Assembly: GCF_025370935.1 (NCBI RefSeq)
Contig: NC_133491.1
Span: 12,764,948 to 12,828,947 of the forward strand
Source: Choristoneura fumiferana
Lineage: Eukaryota > Arthropoda > Insecta > Lepidoptera > Tortricidae
Length of the DNA stretch: 64,000 nucleotides
Reading direction: 5' to 3'
The translations under genes and the position numbers were made by a program. Positions 41,964 to 53,799 of the stretch are shown piece by piece (positions within the stretch are counted from its first letter, which is position 1; the number at the start of each line of letters is the position of its first letter). The notes under the pieces are model-generated. The model saw nothing but the letters and a program-made list of their open reading frames with translations. It searched no databases and was not told the origin of the DNA.

Positions 41964-42591
41964 ATACAAGGAGGTTTTTCTACAGCAATGATCTACATAT
42001 ATTACTTATTATTATTCCCACATTCACTTACTACAAATTTAATTGACATCTGGTTTTCAAAAAACCACGTATCTTCACATCAAAAGCTAAAAACCGTTTC
42101 ATCAAAGAGAATCGACGCAACAAGCTAACCAACATAACCATGGCCTATTGGATAATTTCTAGATCTAAAAACTCTGTATATAGAATTCATTCTTTGACAT
42201 ATAAATCGGTGTATAACGGTTGATTTAGTAATTATGGAGCATTAAAAATATTTAATATGAAATATTCAAAGCTAATCCTAGAGTAAGTTAAGGCAAAGAG
42301 TTGTTTCCTAAATCGCTGTATGACTGTGACATAGTTCTATAATTTATATCTCGATTAAAGTAAATTAAACCCTGTGTTGTATTGAAGGAAGTTGAAGTTG
42401 GATTCTATTTGGAATTAAACGTGAGCCGAGGTAGAATGGTCTGTTGGCTATTTCTGTTGAATTAACCTTTTGCTTTGACTATGGTAACTCCCTTGATTAT
42501 GAAGGATTGGATGTCAATATCAAGCAATAATATGCCCTTTCCTTTAAATGTTGCTGAAAAATTAATTACTTAGCAACAGTTAATAAAAAAT

Positions 42592-42712
42592 AAAAAAATA
42601 TAATGGGACACCTGACACCAAATGGGCTAGTCCCAAACTAAACAAAGCTTGTACTATGGATACTAGGCAACGGATAAACATACTTATATAGATTAACATA
42701 CTTATTTTGAAC
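42592..42712 (-). repeat. SINE-B 3' fragment
   Basis: ATGGGACACCTGACACCAAA and TGGGCTAGTCCCAAACTAAA, then TACTAGGCAACGGATAAACA: the 3' part of SINE-B, head missing. Same in the second copy at 60412, where an RTE element has inserted just past it. Confidence 0.65.
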
Positions 42713-43623
42713 TAAAACAATTATTTGCTCACCCGCGACCTGGTGATATCTAGTGATATCTACGCTTATGCAACATGTTCGTGTTCATGCGGTTCCTCCA
42801 CCTCCTCACTGTGGGAGCGCGCATGGGTCACGGGAACCAATCTGTCGCCACCACCACACTATACTGACGCGTTTCGAACTCAACCAGAGCTCATTTTAAG
42901 AGCTCCAAACACTTGGCCTAAGACAAAAGACTCGCAATGATGCCTTGCCACCTGTTCTTTTGCATTTTATTTCATGCTCATTTTCTTTTTTGTTCTTAAA
43001 AAGTTGTTGCTGGTATATTTTTGATAGTGACAAAAATATGCTAGCAACAATGCAGCCTTACCCGGTTCTAGAGTAAACTTGTTACGCTGTGGGACGGGCG
43101 CAGACTGAAAATCAGCGCTGCAAGTTTCCTTTTGCTCGCAGCTTATGCTGAGCCTGAGCCCATTGCCACCTGCTTATGTTTTTTTTTATTTGATTGTGTA
43201 ACCTGTCTTATTTTCAGTGGCAATAAATGATTTTATTATTATTATAACGCAAAATCCGTGTATCACAAGCCAAACAACTGAAAAATTCCCAAATCACATT
43301 ACGTGTCATCGTTAAAGTTTAACGGTAAACGGTTAGCAATAAACCGGTAACAGTTAGAAACAGTTTTATGCGCAATAACTGTTTAACACGTTCTGCGGGC
43401 TCCATAATGTCGTTACGTGCACGTGAATAAATTTAATCGTCTAGTTACGTATCGACTTTAAAGTTTACTGACGTTTTTTGAAGTTATAAAAATGTGGGGG
43501 GTGAGTTCGGTATGTTTTATACGAACGAAAAAGTTACCAGTACCAGAACCTACTTATTCTAAAACTACATTATATATTTTTCACAACTATTGCTGTCCTG
43601 TGTGTATTGCTGCTGTATTGTAT

Positions 43624-43734
43624 GTACAGTCACCAGCACCAATATCTGACACGACTCTATTTCTAGGGCCGGAAGGACCTGTCAGATATTTTTGCACGCT
43701 CCGCTGTGGTAGATATTAATGCTGGTGACTGTAC
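43624..43734. repeat. MITE, CAGTCACCAGCA ends, second copy
   Basis: GTACAGTCACCAGCACC to GCTGGTGACTGTAC, about 111 bp. The corresponding element in the duplicate (61719) has lost its left end in a deletion of roughly 36 bp. Confidence 0.75.
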
Positions 43735-43876
43735 CTATGTACTTTTGTGAGGAGAAAATAAATTATTTTTATTTTTATTATTATAATGCTTATCATCACT
43801 ACTGCTCGGCACAGTTCTCCCCTCAGAAAGTGACGCAGGCTCATCACGGATTAGGCACTACTCACACCACTAAATA

Positions 43877-44022
43877 AGGGTTTTCACAGAGGTGAAATAT
43901 CGCTAGATGGCGTTAGTTACGTGAGGTAAAAAACTAAATGAGCCAATCGCAAGAGAACGTCAAACGTCTGGACCTCACGATACCAACGCCATCTAGCGAC
44001 ATTTCGCCTCTGTGAAAACCCT
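43877..44022. repeat. MITE, AGGGTTTTCACAGAGG ends (deleted form)
   Basis: AGGGTTTTCACAGAGGTGAA at the left and GCCTCTGTGAAAACCCT at the right; inner arms share TCGCTAGATGGCGTTA/CCATCTAGCGA. 146 bp long; it lacks 32 bp present in the 61966-62143 copy. Confidence 0.8.
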
Positions 44023-45842
44023 CATTGTTCACAAATGTGTGCAGGTTTGCCTAAACTCTTAAAGCTTGCGGTAAGTATATTTAAAATATGAAAAACTCAC
44101 TCAAGAACCAACCACTGGACTATACCATGGATTTTTCGACTGAACTGCTTGTTTCCAAAATCATTAAAAATGGAGATCGGAAAATCGTCCTGATGCATTG
44201 CAACCTCTATAGCATACCTACTTTCCTACATTATTCACACTTCATCACTATATCAGCCGACAGATATTCACTCTTCGACATAAGCCTCTTCCTCCAGTTC
44301 CTTCGTTTGGAAGCGGCCTGCGTCCACCGTGTACCCGCGGCTTTTTCATACTTGCTTACATACTATTGCTTGCATACTTACTTACATACTTTACGCTAAC
44401 AAGCTTGCAAGCGAATAAAGCCGCAGGTTAAAGCTATCTTATAAGATTCCTACTTCTATCACAAATTCATTCGACTTCAAAATAATGCAGCAAGTCGAAG
44501 ATTTTCACACCGAAACAGCAAAATGTCATATGACAGCAGTATATTATGCATATCAGCACGTCAGCTCTGCCTTTACCTCGTATTGCACTCAAGATGCATA
44601 AATCATGGGATTTGCATACACGAATACAGTCGGAGTTCATCGAAGTGATCTTTGATATTCGACGGGTTACAGAGTAGGAGGAATGGAGTAGGCTTAAAAA
44701 ATAAGTTTCTGTTAAAAAAACATTTTTAATACAAAATTTGTGCCCACTGTACTTTTTGTTGACTACACTTAAATTATTATCCAATTTACATATGTATACC
44801 AAATTTCATGACGATTCGACCACTGAACAAACAGGGATTATTTTCCTCAAGGTCAGGGGTGCATTGAGTGAGTGCAATGACTGATAATTTCTTTTCTATA
44901 CATATAAATGCGAAAGCTTTGAATGTGTCTGTGTATTTATTTGTTACTCTTTTACAACAAAATTATTGGACAGATTTATATCAATTTGATTATGATTATA
45001 ATAGAAGTAGATAATTATGCCTGAATCTCCGGAATAATAATATTTTTATCCCAACATCCCAATGGAATCAGGATGTACCCACAAAAAGCACCAAATTTCT
45101 TAACCGCTACAACATGGGTATTTTTAAGGGTTATATTTATGTTACACTTTAAATGATTTCACCGTTTAATTTCTGGGAATTTTGTAAAATAACATTTCAA
45201 TTAAATTTTTAAGCAGAAGTAGCAGAATCCATTTATTTATTAGTTAAAGTTGTGCCAATAGTTTATTTTTATACAATGCATTTTATACATGTAGTTTTTT
45301 TAATTACAACTGTTTCGTAACTCAATGTCGCGAAACTACGAAATGCAAAAGTCGCGTTGCAAAGTCGAAGGCGAGTTACGACGCTAATATGCGTCGACGG
45401 CAGCGAAACTTTGCAATTTAATACTGTTTATGACACGTGTGCTTTACGCTCTTGTTTATGCATATACACAGTTCTAAAAACATGCTTTTAGGTCGATATT
45501 TAGAACATTAAAATTTCCCTGTCTTCGCCCGCGTAGACTTTATAGACCTATTTATAAACTTGATAAAAAAATACCAACATCAGTTCTTATGCGATTGCGA
45601 ACTAAATTCGATTCGCAAACATCTTTCTTCAACTAATGTTTTATTCAGCAAACGGACTAAATAAGTTAAGTTTCGGACAAAACGTTCCCGAGTGACACAG
45701 ATACAATACTTTACAAAAATAGCTCTTCAATCCGATAAACTGTATATTCGTACAAAAATACCCCGTAATAGGGTAAAACTAAGGGGTAATTCTTGAATGA
45801 TCATGGCAATGCGGGTGGTAATTTCAAAGTGGTGGTTTCATA

Positions 45843-46573
45843 CGTTGCAGGGGAGACTGGCCATCCGTCAAAGTCTTCTTTATTTATCGTTTCGAGTTGA
45901 ATTTTATCGAACTAATAGCTTGTGAGATATATTTACGATTGGCAACGGGATAGGAATGAAAAGGGTTTTTTGGATAGTTAAGATAGCTTTGTCGGAAATC
46001 TAAATGCTTGTAAAATGTACTTAGTGGTGAAATAAGTATTTTTTGAGGTTATTGTCTGTAGACTTTAAAATTTTGTAACTTCTTGCAACATATTAATTTT
46101 ACTAGTAAAAGGCAAAGAACATAACGGTTAGTACAAATGGTTAGTACAATTATTAAAATGGTTAAGAGACAAAATGTTTCTACAGTATAAAGGATTTTTT
46201 AGAATATAAACAATAATTAACTAGGAAATAAATTGGCATTGCTTTGCTTGATTATGTGATGTTTAATTATGACATGAAATATTTAATCAAATTAATATAT
46301 ATTTTTGTAATTGTATTTTATTAATTCTTTGACAATATGGTTATGTAATTTTAGCTATACATTTAGTTAAAGGACCATAAATTTTACATGCTTAAAATAG
46401 CTAAGTTTAATACCAACTAACATCAATGTAAAAACACAGTTAATGCAAATAAATTCAATTTCATTACAGGCTGTAGCAAAGAAGCTAGTGGGAGATTGTG
46501 TTGATTTTTTTTAAATGAAAAGATTACCTGAGTCAAGAGACCCGTTTATACGCCAGGCAAATTATTTTTTATC
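45843..46573. other. AT-rich non-coding stretch
   Basis: Immediately follows copy 1 of the large duplication and is not duplicated inside the window, because copy 2 runs off the end. Nothing recognisable. Confidence 0.4.
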
Positions 46574-46815
46574 AAATAGCTGGCAAACGAGCATGCGGGT
46601 CACCTGATGGTAAGCGATCACCGCCACCCATGGACACCTACAGCATTATTAGGATTGCGGGTGCGTTAATGGCCTAAAGAGGAGGGGATAAAGGAGTTGG
46701 GAAGGGGGGAGGGGAGTTGGGCCTTCGGATCTCCCACTCACCGTACGAAACACAGTAGCAAAACTACTATTTCACGCCGGTATTCTGTGGGAGTGTGGTA
46801 CTAACCCGGTCGAGC
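46574..46815 (+). repeat. Interspersed repeat R1, diverged
   Basis: CAAATAGCTGGCAAACGAGC, ATGCGGGTCACCTGATGG and TAAGCGATCACCGCCACCC, then CCGTACGAAACACAGTAGC and ACTATTTCACGCCGG. It is a subfamily distinct from the 29752 and 48391 copies. Confidence 0.6.
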
Positions 46816-47549
46816 CAGCCCATTCGTCCTGCAGCCAGCAAGTGGTTACAGTAAGGCTCTACCACATGTGAGTAATAAATGTTTTCTTATCGCTTTAACT
46901 TCTTTGCAAGCATATTTAAAAAGAACCAGTATATGGTTATTTTTAAACATTTTTGTTCCTTTGAATTCACACTCCCACAGCCACCCAATATGAGGATCAT
47001 TTTGCGGACATCATCGTTAATCTATAAAAGTCTAGCATCAGTGTTGGTACCATTTATCTCGACCGTAACCATCAAATAAATGTCGGACACAGGAGACATT
47101 TCTCAGGTTCGAGATACCGAGCGTGTGCTCATGTGACGTGATTTGTGGATTGTTGGTGGCTGTAGAAAAATAGGAGATTGCTTAGAGATTAATTTCAGAA
47201 ACGATAGAAAATATAGCTGTTTTTATTTTCCACTTAAATAAATAAATCTGTCTTACGCTTCAATAATATCAAAATGGCATTGTATTTTGTGACACACTTT
47301 TATTCCTAATTTATAATTTTATCAACTTTTGGAAATAGAACTCGACCAGCTTCTATAAATCACTTTAAAGAGAGACGTGCAGACTTGATGATAATGTAAA
47401 AAGAGCACTGTCAGCGAAAGTAGAACATTTGAAACTCATTTATTGACAAAAACTTAATGAAACTTAGTATTGGTAAAATGTTAACCTGTTGTCACCAATA
47501 CATACGAATGACCTTAAAAATAATAACCTAACTTTAAAAATGTATTTTT

Positions 47550-47830
47550 TAATACAATCTTTTTTTTGCTGACTGTACTTGCATTGTCACCCAAACTACA
47601 TTTGCATACCAGATTTCAAGTCGATGCTATTAACCGTTGAAGAGTTCCGTCCTGCGGAGACGATCCTGGCTGGACTACCAGGATGTCACTCTTGTATTGT
47701 CACGTGATTTACATAAGTATGCCAAATTTCAAGTCAATCCGACTACTGAAAGTTGGTCGAATTTAACTTGCACGATTTGACTACAGACAGACAGACAGAC
47801 AACGGGACAGGTGAAACTAAATAAAAGCTT
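47550..47830 (+). repeat. Interspersed repeat R2
   Basis: Forward copy: TTTGCTGACTGTACTTGC, TTGTCACCCAAACTACATTT, GTTGAAGAGTTCCGTCCTGC, TTAACTTGCACGATTTGACT, then a (CAGA)n stretch. Pairs with 21848-22180. Confidence 0.65.
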
Positions 47831-48390
47831 GTAAATATAAAACTAATGATTCTTTTGCAACTATACACTTCCGACTAATGTTTGTCATTTGAAATACCGG
47901 AGGCTTTCATTGTTGAATGTGAACCAGACCGAGAAATGCACAAGTATTTGTCACCCAGTCTACGTTAAAACGTGCACGAGATTTAGTACGTTATTTTGCA
48001 TTAGACTACTTACATATATTTATATTTTAGGTTAAAGTTGCAGTACGTTAAATACAATGGCAACATTTGCGATATTTTCTTGCTCTAAACTAATGGAAAA
48101 TTACAAATGTTTAATTTTGCACAAGTTCTGAAATACTTCGAGTTTTCTGCTTGAGGATCCAAAAGTTAAAGCCCAAGGCTAACACTACCTAAAAATCAAA
48201 CCTCAATCTAGCCTAACTTAACCGACTTAGAACAGTTGAAAATTGTCAATTTAAACGTCAATAGGTATCCCAAAAACACCAAAATAAATTTTAATAAGAC
48301 ATACGTAAAAATCACCGCAAGAAAGCTAGCTTTCACGTAAAAAGAAACCACACCGAATTCGGTCCATCTGTTTGAGTTTTTTTTATTATT

Positions 48391-48617
48391 ATTCGACTGG
48401 ATGGCAAACGAGCAAGTGGGTCTCCTGATGGTAAGAGATCACCACCGCACATAAACACTTGCAACACCAGGGGTATAGCAGATGCGTTGCCAACCTAGAG
48501 GCCTAAGATGGGATACCTCAAGTGCCAGTAATTTCACCGGCTGTCTTACTTCCACGCCGAAACACAACAGTGCAAGCACTGCTGCTTCACGGCAGGATTA
48601 GCGAGCAAGATGGTGGT
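48391..48617 (+). repeat. Interspersed repeat R1
   Basis: Nearly identical in layout to 29752-29970: ACTGGATGGCAAACGAGC to ACGGCAGGATTAGCGAGC. Confidence 0.7.
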
Positions 48618-48659
48618 GGCAATCCGGGCGGACAGACAGACATATATTGGCATGGGAGG

Positions 48660-50260
48660 TTAAAAATCACTTAATTCGCCCAGAAGCAGAGCTCAAGAAG
48701 TTATTTGTTACGCTTCCCCGTAGCAATGCTACGTATACACCGTAGCATAAAGGTTCTACGAGACCTACGCCGTAGCAAACATGAATCCACATTAATCCAA
48801 AGTTATAATGAAGAACCCACGGAACGTTTACGATATACTTAGTCTTTAGACTTTCATTTATACTACGATGTGTTTTAATATAAACCATATAAGGCCCATC
48901 TCCCTTTTAATCACTACCTCATCAACCAAGAAGCAATAAAATCTTAGGCGTGAAGCAATAAGTAGAACAATATTAATTATGTCAAAGAATCCATCTTAAC
49001 CTAAAATCTTCAGAATCTAATTTCTCTGGAATAGAGTGCTGTTTCGCGTATATGATACAATTCTAGTTTGATAGTTACAAAATTGAACATCGTAGAAAGC
49101 AAAATATTGCATTGTATTTATGTCCCTCAGACTAACACTGTTGAGTGTATAATGCGAACGATAAGGTAAGTCACTTGGAACGATTTGACCGAAAAGCATC
49201 AGCACAGTTCCCGTAGGGTATAACAGGAAGAACGTGTAATATAATGGTGTTTTAGGTAATTAAATGTCACATAGATCAGAGATTAATGATGTGTTACGAC
49301 ATGTTGCGAAGGGACGGTCTCATTTCCGTGTAGTCTGTGCAGTTTGTTTATAGATTTGTAGGTAATTTGTTGTCATGGAGGTTTTTCTCTCTAAGCTTTA
49401 GTTTCAAAAACCAGCCAATAGCGAACCGGACTCACAAACAAAGGGTCAAACATACCATCGGGGAGTTGCCATGAGTAACGTCTTTTTGCTGAGATTTAAG
49501 TCAATCAAAAACTAATTTACTTATTCCGTTCCGTCTTAAACGTTATTTTCTAGGGCTTAGTTATGAATTAAGTACAGTTATATTATGACACAAGCATCAT
49601 TAGAGTCATATAATATAATACCGTATAGCACAATCAAAACCAGAATTATCATTCCGGTGGTACCCCCGTTTTAGTGTCGACACTAAAATAGTGCCACGGC
49701 ACGTGTCGTAAAATACGAACGTAACGCTAATTAAAACCGGACTTTAATGACACAGGATTGCACGACAGAAGATATTATGATGTTATGATACATGTGAGTG
49801 GGAATCTAGAATTTGAGTTAGGTTGAGGTTTTGATTTAGATTGCTAATTGGTTGGCGTCGTGGACATATGTCCTGAAAATAGTAATATTGTTGCCGACTT
49901 GTGATATTGTTTCCGAATTATAATAATCGTGTATCGTGTATCTGTAATTTGGCTGGTATTAGAAAATGGTACAAATTCTTGGCCTACCCTGTTGTACTTA
50001 CCTTACTTTCTTACTATTATTATAAATGCAACTTTGTTGTTCCATCATGCAAAAACGGATCAGAGTATTTAAAAAGTGGAAGTGATAAACGAATCCTGCG
50101 CAGATAAAAATGCTGAATCTGTCAATAACTTATTTATTGCTGTCCCGCTATAGATCGGTTTTCTTATTCTTTCTCATTTGAATCTTCAGGAAAACGAAAG
50201 AAACCGACGAGTCCCGAGAGACATTAACATTCTGGTTGTATTACGACCGCGTGTTATAAT
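48660..50260. other. Non-coding stretch, no gene seen
   Basis: Contains a small patch of GTAGCAATGCTACG/CGTAGCATAAAGG palindromic sequence at 48720-48780, probably a MITE scrap. Nothing else is recognisable. Confidence 0.35.
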
Positions 50261-50269
50261 GTGGCCTAA

Positions 50270-50319
50270 AGCCGCATTCAAATTTATCTGTCGTGTTGTG
50301 TCGTGACGCATCATTTCAT
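50270..50319. repeat. MITE half-element (GCATTCAAATTTATCTG)
   Basis: AGCCGCATTCAAATTTATCT then GTCGTGTTGTGTCG: one end of the MITE seen in full at 24989 and 32628. Confidence 0.5.
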
Positions 50320-50495
50320 TTCTTTTTGTAAGTTGCTTATGATATTTATAAGAGTATTTTTTCTGTTGTTCATTTTTTCTTTTTTTTTTGGGGTGTATTT
50401 CTTGTACATCAGAGGTACCTTTTTTCATAGCCCATTCTCTATCTTTGCCTTTTAATATCAATTTCCCCTCCCCCCTATCAATTTTCAGACCTCTA

Positions 50496-50512
50496 GGGGG
50501 GGGGGGGGGGGG
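50496..50512. repeat. Poly-G run of 17
   Basis: An uninterrupted G homopolymer, unusual in such AT-rich DNA and easily miscounted by long-read sequencing. Confidence 0.9.
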
Positions 50513-50861
50513 TAAAAGTTTCAAGTTTTAAGATTTTTTCGTTGTTTGTATACTAATATTAGCTTACATACCAAATTTCAGCTTTCTAGGACTTCAGGAA
50601 GAACCTTAAGAATATTGATGATCATCAGTGAGTCAGTGACGAAATCGGGGTATTTTTAGATATCAATAATCTAAAGTATAAGAGCTATGCAATTGAAAAT
50701 TTATAGTTTTAATAAGTCAACCACTGACATCATATCCCGAAAATTTTGTTTATCCGGTATAATCCGAACCCAAGTTAAGAAGGTTCAAAAATACGACGCG
50801 CTTCGAGAAAAGGAAGGTAGTGCCCTTGCGCTTCGCTTGGCTCGTCTTGGCGTGCCCCCAG

Positions 50862-50889
50862 ATAGAGAGAGAGAGAGAGAGAGAGAGAA
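50862..50889. repeat. (GA)n microsatellite
   Basis: About 14 GA units following CCCCAGATA. Confidence 0.9.
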
Positions 50890-51429
50890 TCGTACGAATC
50901 CATTGATATTATGCGCAAACTAAGACAAGACGATAATGCAAACTTGCCCCGATATTTCTCACAGACAAAAGGCCTTTCCCGAAACCTATCAAACCTCCTC
51001 AACTGTTAATAATGTTTATTAGCATAGGATATCGCAAGACATTGTTCCCCCACCTTTTCCGGAAGTGCCGCCATCGCCGGAACCGGATGTGACCGGAAGA
51101 AGTGCAATAATTATTAATTGCAAGACTGTAAGACGTTGAAATAGGGCTGCAAATTTATATTTTACTTACAAAGTGGCGCCACTGTCAAAGAGCGATTATT
51201 ACTTTAGTATTAAATCGATTTAGTTTGTATATTTGCACACCGGTATAGGATAAAATTGTGACGCTAAAAGTCAAGACATTTTCGCTACAGGGTGTCCAGG
51301 AGTAAGATTATTTATGTGATGAAAATAATTAATTCGATTGGGGCGTTTATAATCGAAGTCGAAATTAATGTATGGAAAAAAAACAGTGAAACTTTTAACA
51401 CAATGGCAAATTAAAATTAGTTTCTGTAA

Positions 51430-51570
51430 AAAAAATCCTTTTTCATTCATGCTTTTTTGCTGACTGTACTTTATGTTGACTGTACTTTCAAATGCACTTA
51501 TGAATTACAAAAATGTCATTTGTTAAGGAGCTGCGTCTGGCGGAGATGATCCTACCCGGACCACCAGGTA
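51430..51570 (+). repeat. Repeat R2 fragment
   Basis: TTTTTGCTGACTGTACTTTA and TGTTAAGGAGCTGCGTCTGG, CGGAGATGATCCTACCCGG: a diverged partial R2. Confidence 0.5.
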
Positions 51571-51718
51571 GGTACAGTGGAACCTTTAGTCCGGTTTCGT
51601 AATTGGCTACAAAGGAGTAATTTGAACCAGGGTGCAGCTGGTCCACATGTTACTATAAGGTCGCGATTCGCGAGTGAGCAAAATAATAATTTACAGTTCA
51701 TTGATAGAGCCGTGGTGG

Positions 51719-52016
51719 CCGAGTGGTTTGACCTATGGCCTCTAAAGCAGGATCGTGGGTTCAAACCCCGGCTCGCATCTCTGAGTTTTTCGAAATTCAT
51801 GTGCGGAATTACATTTGAAATTTGCCACGAGCTTTACGGTGAAGGAAAACATCGTGAGGAAACCTGCACAACAAACCGGCGAAGCAATTCAACGGTGTCT
51901 GTAAAGTTCCCAATCCGCACTGGGCCCGCGTGGGAACTACTGCCCAAGCCCTTTCAATCCGAGATGAGGCCTGTGCCCTGCAGTGGGACGTATATAGGCT
52001 GGGAGATGATGATGAT
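51719..52016 (+). repeat. SINE-A, full-length
   Basis: Head GCCGTGGTGGCCGAGTGG, box B GGGTTCAAACCCC, body and (GAT)n tail as at 34689. No clear flanking duplication noticed. Confidence 0.85.
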
Positions 52017-52089
52017 ATGGATCTCCGCAGAGTAACGCCTGATTCAATGAACACAAACAATCTTAAAAAATAAAATCGATCCATTTATT

Positions 52090-53027
52090 GAGGTGTGATT
52101 GTTTTACGTGATTTTTGTGTTTGGTGTTCACTTTAATTACATTTATGATCATACTTACAATACACGACCATTCTAGAATGGGTTCCTATTACTTCAACTG
52201 ATCCCTTCTAAGACCCACCCCAAAACAAAACCCTTAATTTATTCTCTCATCGCATCTTATTATTTGCAAATGGTGTATTTGTCGAGACTTAACCCTTGCA
52301 CAGCTGTGGTCCCGGCTTACTCGCGATCCAACGACGTCGTTGGCACTAAACGTCCAAATTTATTGATAAGGACATTGACAGATATTGCTTGAGCAATCGT
52401 AAAACGCAGCAGATTAAGGGTTGACGAGGACTCACAAATGGGACCAAATTCGGCGGTTGAGGGTTAAAATTGTGGGATGTAAGTGATTTGACTACAGGGG
52501 GCTAGCGAGGTCGTACAATACAGCGAAAACGCTAATAACTTACAGGGCTGAATGCCTAATTTGGGTAAATACGTTTTAGCACTATAAAACGAAGCCACAA
52601 AATTAGAATGATCCTTCATCGCCATTTCTTCCAAGTAACAGCACATTTTTATACCTTTCATACATACAAACAATGTGTTGCTTTGATGTTTTTTAAAGAT
52701 AGGCCTATGTCTGATTGTTTGTAATTGATATTTTTATACACTTTAAGTCCACAAAGAATTAATAATTAAAACAGTTTTTTTAAGTGGAGAAAAACACAAT
52801 TTCCCATTTAATGTAGTCCTAATGAGCTAGTGAACTTGTGAAAACTGTCGCGCTAACATATTAATTACCTTCCGTTACTTTAATGCACGTCGGGCGGGAG
52901 TGATTAATGAGATAAAATATCACCAGGATAACTAGTAGATACGTGTTCTGCTATCTGCTATAAGTATACTGTAGGACGTGCAGTAGAACGTCGTATAAAC
53001 CAAATATGAATAATAATGTTTGCAAAA
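52090..53027. other. Non-coding stretch, no gene seen
   Basis: AT-rich, without a recognisable repeat or coding frame. Confidence 0.35.
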
Positions 53028-53395
53028 AATTGGCCAAGTGCGAATCAGACTCGCACAGTGAGTATTCCGTACATCTCTGAATAAGTTGTCGGAATGACAG
53101 TTTTGACCTAAGCATTTAACAGCAAAATTAAGTTGGTTGTTACAGGAAAAATAAGTGAATTTAAATGAAATTAAATTTTAAGTTTAAAGAACAATCGGAA
53201 AATTAAAAATACATCATTAAAAAAAATATAGTAGAAGAAACGATTTTGCTAGCTTCTCATTTTTTCTTAAGAATATTTAAAAAACCAAAAACAGTTGTCT
53301 TTTCAATGAGCTGTACTTAACAATGACAAGTGGACAGACGGACGGAAAGGTGAGTAACAGGGTTCCGCTTGGACGATTCGGATACGGAACACTAA
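53028..53395 (+). repeat. TTGGCCAAGTGCGA / GGGTTCCGCTTGG repeat
   Basis: Left end TGGCCAAGTGCGAATCAGAC, right end GACGGACGGAAAGGTG to AACAGGGTTCCGC. Same family as 3747-4335 and 26219. Confidence 0.6.
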
Positions 53396-53534
53396 AAATT
53401 ACACCGAGATAACCTGACCTGAAAAATCTGTTGTAAACCTAAAGTTAGAAGGAAGGCGAGGCCATTGCCCAGTAATGGTACACTACGAGTATAATAGGCT
53501 AAAATAACCTAACCTAATTTTAGAAAAGTTAAAA

Positions 53535-53780
53535 TACCCCCGACGTTGTCATTTCAAAATTCAAATTATCTCAAAAACATCGGAGTTGATTTCTTGATTT
53601 GATCAAAAAAAGCTAAGCACCACCGCAAGGAATCTCGCTTTCACATAAAAAAGCCGCATCGAAATCGGTTCATACGTTTGAGAGCTATGATGCTACAGAC
53701 AGACAGACCAACATTGGTGTCAAGCATAAGCTTGATTGGTGTTATAAAAAACCCGTCTTTTTGCGTCGGGGGTTAAAAAG
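53535..53780 (-). repeat. Repeat ending TTTTTGCGTCGGGGGTTAAA
   Basis: Inverse relative of 34302-34480 (GCTATGATGCTACAGACAGA; TTATAAAAAACCCGTC). It is preceded by AACCTAACCTAATTTTAG, the same loop motif as at 13425 and 31800. Confidence 0.5.
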
Positions 53781-53799
53781 ACCCCAAACAGTACGCGAA

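Larger units (their letters stand above)
39959..45841. repeat. Large direct duplication, copy 1 (pairs with 57839-64000)
   Basis: From CAGTTCCCCAAGTCTTGTCC at 39961 to TCAAAGTGGTGGTTTCAT at 45841 the sequence repeats, colinear and in the same orientation, in 57839-64000. Contents: LINE C-terminal fragment, (GGAT)n array, SINE-C, CAGTCACCAGCA MITEs, a truncated SINE-B and the TTTTCACAGAGG hairpin. No convincing gene. Confidence 0.92.

Noticed and set aside
50687..50923. A 78-codon frame with RERERERE residues
   Set aside because: It is the translation of the (GA)n microsatellite.
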